7,475 nt of DNA from contig JAFYGX010000041.1 in NCBI GenBank assembly GCA_017543025.1, positions 1 to 7,475 on the forward strand, written 5' to 3'. The stretch is from Solobacterium sp. (GTDB lineage Bacteria; Bacillota_I; Bacilli_A; Erysipelotrichales; Erysipelotrichaceae). The translations under genes were made by a program, and so were the position numbers. Below the pieces are notes generated by a model. It was not told the origin of the DNA, did no database searches, and saw nothing but the letters and a program-made list of their open reading frames with translations. Shown here in pieces: positions 1 through 6,102 of the stretch (the first letter of the stretch is position 1; each line of letters opens with the position of its first letter).

Positions 1-1147
1 GATGGAACCCATCTTCCAGATAATAACCCCTGATTCCGTATCCAGTGTCATCCATCAGCCAATGGTCGGCACAGAAAAACGGAATCTTTTTTTCTCTGCA
101 CATCTGCAGCAGGCAGTAATTCACACGGTTGATCTGTTCCTGTGTCGCCGCCGCTTCGCTGCTGTCCTTTTCAATCGGCAGGATTGCCGAGACATAGAAT
201 TCGGTATTCGAAGAAGCCTGTTTCAGCTCATCAAGACACGTTCCGTAATCTTCCGCAAGCTTCAGCGGGTCACCGCTTCCCGCTTCCGCTTCACCCATCA
301 TGATCACAGCCCTTCCCGGCCGGATTGTGCGGATCAGCTCAGCAGCAGACTGTTCCGTCTGTTGGTTCTCATGCGTAACGGGCAGATGGAATGACTGCGG
401 AGACATGGCATATCTTGCTATGACATGATCCGGCGGAATGCCGTCATACTTTCCGAGATTCAGAATATTGGAATCGCCGATCCAGTAAATTGTCCGGAAC
501 AGGCTGTCACTGATCGGTCCGCTTCCGGGCATAAGCTGATAATGATCTTGATCCAGCTGTTCAAGGTCATAATTACCCGGAATAAAATCTCTGTCTGCCA
601 CAGAACCAACAACCATTTTCAGCGTTTTTGAACTGCAGTTCCCGGAAAGATCACACGCCTTGATCCGCGCATCATAAATCCCCGGTTCCGTAATATCAAC
701 CTGCGTTTCCGTCTCAATCTTCAGATCCTGCGGTGCATCGCAGTTATCAGCCGCTTCAAATTCCGGAAAGGACCAGCGTTCACCGGTTCGCAGAAAGCAC
801 ACAGTTCCGTTTTTCAGCTTGATTTCCGGTGCATCCATATCCATGACAATCGACTTCACCGCTTTTCGCTTCAGCGGAATGCCGAGAAACACAAACCGGT
901 AAACAATGCGGTATTCCCCTGTCCGGTAATAATCTGTCAGATCTGAGATTCTGACATTCCCGCTCATGGGCGTTCCGAAAAATGATGCATCACATCCGGG
1001 AAGCGCCATATCCGGTTTTCCGAAAACACGGATGATCGGATCTTCGTCCGGTTTCAATGTCACACCGGCCGACAGTGCGAACCATACTGCAGGGGAAACC
1101 GCAGCGGCACATACCGCAATCAGAATCCGTTTCTGCTTCTCTGTCAT
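1..1147 (-). CDS. Exported SGNH/GDSL hydrolase-like protein with Ig-like segments (3' end beyond window)
   Basis: The frame is open without a stop from the ATG at 1147 to base 1, giving 382 codons of a longer protein. Residues 1-7 are basic (KQKR), followed by a hydrophobic segment (about 8-27) that acts as signal peptide or membrane anchor; no convincing lipobox is seen. About 33-104 and 105-180 look like two Ig-like (DUF5011-type) repeats, the second ending in the typical GIYDARIKACDLSG pattern. From about 218 an SGNH-like domain begins: GDSN with candidate nucleophile Ser226 (YWIGDSN), and DGFH at the window edge (Asp379, His382), which fits the block V DxxH. The block III position appears as GEAE (285-288) instead of GxND, so the usual Asn seems absent. 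The start is supported by AGGAG seven bases upstream and a 4-base ATGA overlap with the preceding gene. Likely role (inferred): acting on or transferring acyl groups to a surface glycan outside the membrane. The SGNH call is fairly sure; the substrate is unknown. Confidence 0.75.
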   Translation of the reverse strand, partial: MTEKQKRILIAVCAAAVSPAVWFALSAGVTLKPDEDPIIRVFGKPDMALPGCDASFFGTPMSGNVRISDLTDYYRTGEYRIVYRFVFLGIPLKRKAVKSIVMDMDAPEIKLKNGTVCFLRTGERWSFPEFEAADNCDAPQDLKIETETQVDITEPGIYDARIKACDLSGNCSSKTLKMVVGSVADRDFIPGNYDLEQLDQDHYQLMPGSGPISDSLFRTIYWIGDSNILNLGKYDGIPPDHVIARYAMSPQSFHLPVTHENQQTEQSAAELIRTIRPGRAVIMMGEAEAGSGDPLKLAEDYGTCLDELKQASSNTEFYVSAILPIEKDSSEAAATQEQINRVNYCLLQMCREKKIPFFCADHWLMDDTGYGIRGYYLEDGFH

Positions 1148-2409
1148 CCGTTATCTCCTGCCCGCGACAGGAAACATGCGGGCAGAGCGCATAATGCGGC
1201 AGCGCTGATTGAAGTCACACGATATGCGAACCATACATGCACAATCGAATGATTGCGGATTACAAAATACCATACAAGCGGATAGCAACCGACCAGAATC
1301 AGCGGAATGAATTTCCCCCACGCCGGGCTGCTGAACCGCAGTTTCCGCGCTGCCAGCAGAACCGCCAGCACCACAGCAATCAGTACAAGAAATGCAGGAA
1401 CCGGTTTGGTGAACATTGCCGTATAGTTTTCCCTCAACACATTCAGATAGCTCATATTCCGGTTCACCACTTCGCCGCTGCTGCGAAGTCCGACCGCGCC
1501 AAGCCCGTCAGAAACAAGATTGTATCCGGTAAATACAGAACCGATCAGCCACTTCAGCACCCACATTCCGGCATAACCGGCCACCCAGTACACACTGTAC
1601 CGGATCATATTCATCAGATTTCTGCTCAGCCCGTCGTTCGATAACAGCAGCCAGATCACCAGCGGTATGCCAAGGGAAGCCAATGGATAGGTCATCAGAT
1701 CAAAGAACGCAACCGCAATTCCCGACCATGCAAACAGCTTCCACCAGGCATCTTCTGCCTGAAAAACACGGCGCATACTCAGCATTACTATCAGCGTGAT
1801 CAGCACATTATAATAAATATCCGAGAAATGAAAGGTCATCGCTACGGTAATGGGATTCATGACAAACAGCCCCATTCCTGCAGCGATACAGCCGGTTATT
1901 CCGATTTCACGGTATAACAGGATCATCACCCAGCAAAGCAGAATCAGCTGAATTCCCATATTGATAATCCGCATTTCCGCAATATCAAACATCAGCAGTA
2001 ACGGTTTCATCCACAACAGATATCCGTGCCAGTATCTGCCGTATACGACCTGTTCATAGCCTTCGTAAAACGGTTCTCCGCCGGCAACCCGAAGCAGCCA
2101 CTGACAGCTGTCATCCGTATCTCTCCAGCCGACATAGCTGTTGATCATGGAATCATACAGAAGCTTTCCGGTTCCGGGGTTGATCGCAATATCTGCCATC
2201 AGAGAATCGGAAAAATTATCCGACTGTGTATTCAGAATATCAGCTGCCCAGTATCGATAGCTCCCTTCTGTTTCCAGCAGTTCCTTCGAACGGCTGATAT
2301 TGTTCACCATCCGCCCTTTCGGAATTGCATATACGCCGACGATCAGAAGAAACCCGGCAGCCGCAGCGATTACCAGGTATCCGATCATCCTAATCACACG
2401 CTTCATCAT
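1144..2409 (-). CDS. Polytopic GT-C-like membrane protein, putative surface-glycan glycosyltransferase
   Basis: A 421-residue membrane protein. TM1 lies at about 8-29, then a roughly 95-residue loop (30-125), then about eight or nine hydrophobic segments (near 128-142, 149-166, 171-190, 198-211, 226-256, 271-293, 337-354, 367-384, 397-413). A large first loop after TM1 is the layout of GT-C glycosyltransferases, which use polyprenyl-phosphate sugars on the outer membrane face. The loop carries acidic residues (Asp97, Asp99, Asp100) that could be catalytic. Other striking stretches are YGRYWHGYLLWMKP (123-136) and NHSIVHVWFAYR (386-397), which resemble motifs in uncharacterised Firmicutes membrane proteins of glycan loci. 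Family assignment is by topology and recall, so the transferase activity is inferred; a flippase-like or other membrane role is possible. It starts with ATGATG, overlaps the upstream flavoprotein stop by four bases (ATGA), has only a weak GAAGAGAG upstream, and so probably relies on translational coupling. Its own stop overlaps the SGNH-like gene in the same way. Confidence 0.72.
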   Translation of the reverse strand: MMKRVIRMIGYLVIAAAAGFLLIVGVYAIPKGRMVNNISRSKELLETEGSYRYWAADILNTQSDNFSDSLMADIAINPGTGKLLYDSMINSYVGWRDTDDSCQWLLRVAGGEPFYEGYEQVVYGRYWHGYLLWMKPLLLMFDIAEMRIINMGIQLILLCWVMILLYREIGITGCIAAGMGLFVMNPITVAMTFHFSDIYYNVLITLIVMLSMRRVFQAEDAWWKLFAWSGIAVAFFDLMTYPLASLGIPLVIWLLLSNDGLSRNLMNMIRYSVYWVAGYAGMWVLKWLIGSVFTGYNLVSDGLGAVGLRSSGEVVNRNMSYLNVLRENYTAMFTKPVPAFLVLIAVVLAVLLAARKLRFSSPAWGKFIPLILVGCYPLVWYFVIRNHSIVHVWFAYRVTSISAAALCALPACFLSRAGDNG

Positions 2410-3974
2410 TTTCTGCCGCTCTCTTCTTCGTGATACTCCTGTTCTGTATTGACAGACCAGATGTTTGACTTATCCGCAATTCCGTTTCTGATATTGTTCA
2501 CTGCCTCAAAGCTCGTGCACATACTGTGATCAATGTTGTTGTAGCGGTGCTGACCGTTTCTTCCGACACAGTACAGATTCGGAATCTGATCAAGCCATGC
2601 GCGCAGTTCATTTATTCTTGCATACGTATCAAAATAGGCAGGATACGCCTTCTTCACGCGCTCCACATGTGAGTCCAGAACATTATTCCGGCTGTCGATC
2701 AGATTGAGATTCACCATCTCTCTTATTGCCATCTGCGAGAACTCCTGATCACTCATATTCCAGAGATCATCTCCTTCGCTGCAGAAGTATTCAAGACCGA
2801 TCCATACCGTATGTTCGAGATCCTTCACCATGTAAGGGCTCCAGTTATTGTAGATCTGAAACCTTCCCATCTTCACATTTCGGTCATGCACATAAACCCA
2901 GTTATCCGGAACGATATTGCCGACGGTCTTCTGATCAGTCTCATTTTTCAGATTCAGTTTGTTGACAAGGACGCCGACGGTCATGTAATCCCGATACGGA
3001 AGCCCTTCCGCAATGGAGCGGATATCCTCCGGGACCTCGTTCATACCGCAGACAAGATCTTTCAGAGGCATGGAAGAAATAACAATGTCTCCGGAAACAG
3101 TCGATTCATTTCCGTCACGGCAGATTTTAAGACCGGTAATACGATTCGTTTCATCACGCAGAATGCCGGTTACTTCAGTATTCATTTCGATCGTTCCGCC
3201 AAGCTTCCGGATCTCTTCTGCAGTCACTTCCCATAACTGTCCGGGTCCAAGTTTCGGATAGGAAAATTCCTCAATCAGAGAGGTTTCCACAACCCGGTCC
3301 TTCCGGCCGAACTGCTTCTCCGCCGCATTTTTCAGCACTGCGAAAATCGAAACGCCTTTTACGCGCTGGGCACCCCAGGAAGGATCGATCTCAGAAGGAT
3401 GTCTGCCCCACAGATTTTCAGTATAGTGCTCGAAAAACATGGAATACAGCTTCTTTCCGAACCGGTTGATATAGAAATCCTCCAGCGAGTTTTCATCCCG
3501 TTTGCGGACGATGGAATACAAATAGGAAAACCCGGATGACATCGTATCCTTAAATCCCATATTCCGGAAAGTGTCCGCTTTCAGTGTGATCGGATAGTCA
3601 AAGAATTTCTGCTTGAAAAAAATCCGCGAAACCCGGTTTCTCCGCAGCATCACTCTGTCTTCCGTTTCCGGATCCGGTCCGCCCGGCTGCAGAGTGACTT
3701 GCCGGTTCAGCAGTCTGTCATCCTTCGACGGGCTTCCCTGCCTTGGAAGCAGTTCATCCCACCATTCATTTACCTCCGGAACCTTGGAGAAAAACCGATG
3801 TCCTCCCATATCCATCCGGTTGCCGTTATGCACAACAGTCCTTGAAATCCCTCCGACCATGGAGGATTCCTCGAATACTGTCACCTCATATTCTCCGGAT
3901 CGTTTCAGCAATTCATAAGCAGCGGTAAGACCGGCTGGTCCGGCTCCGATAATCAGTACATTCTGTTTACTCAT
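2406..3974 (-). CDS. FAD-dependent oxidoreductase, UDP-galactopyranose mutase/amine oxidase-like
   Basis: A cytoplasmic flavoprotein of 522 residues from the ATG at 3974. The N-terminus has the Rossmann dinucleotide fold, NVLIIGAGPAGLTAAYEL (GxGxxG at about 10-15), then an acidic end of the second strand (VFEES), VGGISRT, and the GGHRFFSK segment (57-64) seen in the protoporphyrinogen oxidase / UDP-galactopyranose mutase superfamily. The middle contains ENLWGRHPSEIDPSWGAQRV (186-205). The C-terminus has the second FAD contact, NLYCVGRNGQHRYNNIDHSM (466-485). It is well over 100 residues longer than bacterial Glf, so it is unlikely to be a true mutase; relatives in polysaccharide clusters are annotated only as NAD(P)/FAD-dependent oxidoreductases. 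It probably modifies a sugar or lipid-linked precursor (inference). A GTG at 3983 is also in frame, but the ATG at 3974 is preferred because AGGTG lies six bases upstream of it and the GTG sits inside that site. It overlaps the acyltransferase stop by eight bases. Confidence 0.88.
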   Translation of the reverse strand: MSKQNVLIIGAGPAGLTAAYELLKRSGEYEVTVFEESSMVGGISRTVVHNGNRMDMGGHRFFSKVPEVNEWWDELLPRQGSPSKDDRLLNRQVTLQPGGPDPETEDRVMLRRNRVSRIFFKQKFFDYPITLKADTFRNMGFKDTMSSGFSYLYSIVRKRDENSLEDFYINRFGKKLYSMFFEHYTENLWGRHPSEIDPSWGAQRVKGVSIFAVLKNAAEKQFGRKDRVVETSLIEEFSYPKLGPGQLWEVTAEEIRKLGGTIEMNTEVTGILRDETNRITGLKICRDGNESTVSGDIVISSMPLKDLVCGMNEVPEDIRSIAEGLPYRDYMTVGVLVNKLNLKNETDQKTVGNIVPDNWVYVHDRNVKMGRFQIYNNWSPYMVKDLEHTVWIGLEYFCSEGDDLWNMSDQEFSQMAIREMVNLNLIDSRNNVLDSHVERVKKAYPAYFDTYARINELRAWLDQIPNLYCVGRNGQHRYNNIDHSMCTSFEAVNNIRNGIADKSNIWSVNTEQEYHEEESGRK

Positions 3975-4968
3975 ATTCAGCACCTGTATTCTGTCCTTTC
4001 AGAAGTTCCATTCCCTTCACGGCAGTCGCCATCAGGATCAAATTAACCAATACGCGCAGGCAGACTGCGGGAAAAACGGGCAGTCGCTCCCAGAACTGAA
4101 ACAGACTGTCTTCGACCGCATGAATGCACATCAGCCACAGACTGTTTCTGCCAATCCAGCACAGCACGTTTTTCACCCCTGCAAAAAAGCACATCGCCTG
4201 AACAAAGCGAATCACACAGTATGATGCACAGAAGCTTTCCAGCACACCGAGGGAAAGCTCCGGGTACCACCGCCCGGACATTTCGATATATCCGAATGCC
4301 TTCATCAGATACATCCAGATGATAAGAAACACAGGAATGATCAGTCTGTCATATTTCTTCAGCGAATCGAGATGCCGGTTCAGTAGATATCCTGCCAGCA
4401 CATAGCCGCTGGCGGCCATGGAGACATCGAAGTTGAATATCAGCCAGTTCCAGTCAAACATTCCGATTCCGAATCCGAGCACGGAAACAATTGCGATCAC
4501 ATAAGGCGCACGCTGTTCCACATCGTTCTTATATGCGGTAAACAGACCGTTGACAATCTGTTTCGCTGTAAACAGGCTGACCAGAAACCAGAGCGCCCCG
4601 ATCGGTTCATGAACCCCGTCTCCGGTTCCGCTTGCCCATACAAGCGCCTGCAGAGTATTCTTCATAACCTCCAGCGGAATCAGATGCCGGTAAAAGATGC
4701 GTACCAGCGCAATCACCAGTCCGCTCAGCACATACGGAATCAGCAGATGCGCCGCATCCCGCTTCATGCTGTAAAAAAAATCAGCCCAGCTGGAAGCCGG
4801 TTTCAATGTATATCCCGAAAGTATGAAAAACAGAGGGATATGAAATGAAAAAATAATATTGTGCGCAAAGCTGCCGGAAGGCACCGTATGGCCGATGATC
4901 ACCAGAACAATCGCCAGCCCTTTGGCGGCATCAATCCACGCTGTCCGTTTTCGTTTTTTATATTCCAT
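3967..4968 (-). CDS. Acyltransferase family 3 integral membrane protein
   Basis: A 333-residue polytopic protein of the acyltransferase-3 family (OafA/OatA/fucose 4-O-acetylase group), which moves acetyl or other short acyl groups from the cytoplasm onto surface glycans. Family marks are RTAWIDAAKGLAIVLVIIGH (8-27, with the conserved His27 at the end of TM1), FSFHIPLFFILSGY (40-53, His43), GALWFLVSLF (124-133) and IGRNSLWLMCIHA (272-284). About ten hydrophobic segments span the length. There is no periplasmic domain after the membrane core, so it is the stand-alone form; an SGNH-like protein is instead encoded separately as the last gene seen in the operon. It is the first gene after the promoter at 4998-5026. 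The basic tail MEYKKRKR precedes TM1. The only plausible start is the ATG at 4968, but its best Shine-Dalgarno match, AGGAG, sits a single base away, and GGGA ten bases away is the alternative. Acceptor and acyl group are unknown. Confidence 0.9.
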   Translation of the reverse strand: MEYKKRKRTAWIDAAKGLAIVLVIIGHTVPSGSFAHNIIFSFHIPLFFILSGYTLKPASSWADFFYSMKRDAAHLLIPYVLSGLVIALVRIFYRHLIPLEVMKNTLQALVWASGTGDGVHEPIGALWFLVSLFTAKQIVNGLFTAYKNDVEQRAPYVIAIVSVLGFGIGMFDWNWLIFNFDVSMAASGYVLAGYLLNRHLDSLKKYDRLIIPVFLIIWMYLMKAFGYIEMSGRWYPELSLGVLESFCASYCVIRFVQAMCFFAGVKNVLCWIGRNSLWLMCIHAVEDSLFQFWERLPVFPAVCLRVLVNLILMATAVKGMELLKGQNTGAEYE

Positions 4969-4982
4969 ACTCCTGAAGTCCC
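4969..4982 (-). promoter_or_regulatory. Unusually spaced ribosome binding site of the acyltransferase gene
   Basis: Reading leftward, AGGAG (4974-4970) is followed by one base and then the ATG at 4968, much closer than the usual five to nine. GGGA (4982-4979) ten bases upstream could be used instead. No other in-frame start precedes the conserved WIDAAKG segment. Initiation of the operon's first gene may therefore be weak. Confidence 0.45.
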
Positions 4983-4997
4983 GTAATATCTGCTGAA

Positions 4998-5026
4998 ATT
5001 ATACGGCAAACTGCCGGCATTCTCAA
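4998..5026 (-). promoter_or_regulatory. Sigma-A-type promoter of the four-gene glycan operon
   Basis: On the minus strand, TTGAGA (5026-5021, five of six matches to the -35 consensus) and a perfect TATAAT (5003-4998) are separated by exactly 17 bases. Transcription would start near 4991, leaving a leader of about 23 bases before the ATG at 4968. It faces away from the plus-strand gene at 5073. This is the only strong promoter seen for the left operon. Confidence 0.82.
5004..5016. repeat. Inverted repeat inside the operon promoter spacer, candidate operator
   Basis: CGGCA (5004-5008) and TGCCG (5012-5016) form a perfect 5-bp dyad around AAC, directly abutting the -10 box and lying wholly between -10 and -35. 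A protein bound here would block RNA polymerase, so a repressor operator is plausible. A second short dyad, AGCC-GCG-GGCT (5029-5039), lies just upstream of the -35. Both are short and could be chance. Confidence 0.4.
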
Positions 5027-5068
5027 ACAGCCGCGGGCTTCATATGTCATATTCAGAAGCCCCGCTTA

Positions 5069-5077
5069 TGCTATGAT
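5069..5077 (+). promoter_or_regulatory. Candidate extended -10 promoter element for the rightward genes
   Basis: TGCTATGAT matches the extended -10 form TGnTATAAT with one mismatch. No good -35 is seen 16-18 bases upstream, which extended -10 promoters can tolerate. It overlaps the first possible start codons of the downstream gene (5073, 5076), and transcription would begin near 5084, right at the ATG at 5085. Either the gene starts later than its longest frame or this match is fortuitous and the real promoter lies upstream. Confidence 0.35.
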
Positions 5078-6050
5078 GAATTTCATGAAGCTGAATCATA
5101 CCAGAGAACTGGATGCGTACTTCGCATCCTGCCGGAAACATCTGAGCGACACCCGTCTCAACCGCTTTCTCGACAGGAAAGTGACCGGAGGAAACGAAGC
5201 ATTTCTGCAGATAGCGCTGAAGCAGGCCGGCGCAAGAGAGTTTGACGGACCGAAGGAAACATGGCCTTCCCTCTTTCTTTCAGTTGATGCGTTTGAACAA
5301 AGCCCATACCACCGCAATGTTACCGCAAAGCTGAACTCCCTGCATTCGGATCGTTATGCCACGGAAGTATTTGCCGGCGGGCGGCTGTTCAATCTTTCGG
5401 CTGTCCAGCCGGATCCGGACAGAGAGCTGATGGACTGGATGAAACTGCGGGCGCTGGACAGAGATGCGGAAACACTGATTCTCTCAGACGGAGAACTGGA
5501 ATGGATGCTGGATTCACCCTCAGAAGCCGAAACAAATGATCCGGCTGCCGCAAAAGCACACGGGAATGTTCTGGTGTTCGGACTTGGCATCGGTTATGTG
5601 GTTTATATGATGCTGATGAACGGGAAAACCGATCACATTACGGTTGTTGAAAATGATCCGCGCGTCATTCATGCCTTCCGCGAATACCTGCTCCCCCTGT
5701 TTCCTTCGCACAGTCCGGTTACGATTCTGGAAGCGGATGCCTTTGCCTGCTGGAATCACGACTTTCTGGCTCCGTATGATTATATTTACGCAGACATCTG
5801 GCAGAGCGGAGAAGACGGTCTTTTCTGCATGGAACGGCTGCTGGAGGCAGAAATCGTCGATTCCGCGAAAGCGGATTTCTGGATTGAAACCAGCTGTGTC
5901 GTTCCGCTGCGCACACTCTTCTTTCTGCACTATGAAGAACTGTACGGTTCTGCCCCTCAGGCCGTGTCGGAAGAGTATCAGTCCATGATGAACAAGATCA
6001 GAAACTACATTGCCTCCATCGATGTGACGTTTCTGATCCGGAGCTGCTGA
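5073..6050 (+). CDS. Methyltransferase/spermidine-synthase-like Rossmann-fold protein of unknown function
   Basis: Up to 325 residues, cytoplasmic, with no membrane segment. Residues about 1-160 match no family I recognise and contain a conserved-looking core (RYATEVFAGGRLFNLSAV, 94-111). From 165 a class I methyltransferase-type Rossmann fold follows: NVLVFGLGIGYVVYMML with GxGxG at 170-174, an acidic residue ending the second strand (VVEND, Glu193), a third-strand acidic position (EADAF, Asp222), and YDYIYADIW (235-243) resembling the spermidine-synthase Asp region. It likely binds S-adenosylmethionine or a decarboxylated form, but the substrate cannot be named. It is too divergent to be called SpeE. 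In-frame starts are ATG at 5073, 5076 and 5085; none has a good ribosome site (only AGAAG at 5055-5059, 13 bases from 5073). The PHP gene follows after 52 bases on the same strand, so the two are probably cotranscribed. Confidence 0.7.
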   Translation: MMNFMKLNHTRELDAYFASCRKHLSDTRLNRFLDRKVTGGNEAFLQIALKQAGAREFDGPKETWPSLFLSVDAFEQSPYHRNVTAKLNSLHSDRYATEVFAGGRLFNLSAVQPDPDRELMDWMKLRALDRDAETLILSDGELEWMLDSPSEAETNDPAAAKAHGNVLVFGLGIGYVVYMMLMNGKTDHITVVENDPRVIHAFREYLLPLFPSHSPVTILEADAFACWNHDFLAPYDYIYADIWQSGEDGLFCMERLLEAEIVDSAKADFWIETSCVVPLRTLFFLHYEELYGSAPQAVSEEYQSMMNKIRNYIASIDVTFLIRSC

Positions 6051-6058
6051 AACAGCTC
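6041..6058 (+). repeat. Perfect 6-bp hairpin across the stop codon
   Basis: GAGCTG (6041-6046) and CAGCTC (6053-6058) pair around the loop CTGAAA, enclosing the TGA stop at 6048-6050. No T-tract follows, so it is not a standard intrinsic terminator. It could stabilise the upstream transcript end, attenuate read-through into the PHP gene, or be incidental. Confidence 0.4.
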
Positions 6059-6090
6059 ATGTATGATCAGAATACGCTGCGTTCCGTATT

Positions 6091-6096
6091 GGGAGG
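6091..6096 (+). promoter_or_regulatory. Strong ribosome binding site of the PHP gene
   Basis: GGGAGG followed by an A-rich stretch lies six bases before the ATG at 6103. It is the best Shine-Dalgarno match in the plus-strand pair and fixes the start. Confidence 0.75.
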
Positions 6097-6102
6097 AAAA
6101 AT

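Noticed and set aside
2..631. Plus-strand open frames at 2-394 and 425-631
   Set aside because: They lie antisense to the continuous minus-strand SGNH-like frame, which has a signal segment, family motifs and a good ribosome site. The plus-strand translations match nothing and have low-complexity Arg/His/Ser-rich composition.
1237..3928. Several plus-strand open frames of 60-141 codons
   Set aside because: All are antisense to the clearly recognisable GT-C-like and flavoprotein genes, without ribosome sites or family motifs.
3981..3983. GTG as the start of the flavoprotein
   Set aside because: The GTG is part of the AGGTG site that sits correctly spaced for the ATG at 3974, and the conserved Rossmann segment begins shortly after that ATG.
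5096..5930. Minus-strand open frames antisense to the Rossmann-fold gene
   Set aside because: The plus-strand product has clear nucleotide-binding motifs; the antisense translations do not resemble proteins.
5073..6050. Calling the Rossmann-fold protein a true spermidine synthase
   Set aside because: The order of motifs is similar, but the N-terminal half is different and the family's polyamine-binding signature is not clear.
6062..6067. TATGAT before the PHP gene as a separate promoter
   Set aside because: There is no TG extension in the right position and no recognisable -35, so read-through from the upstream gene is the simpler view.
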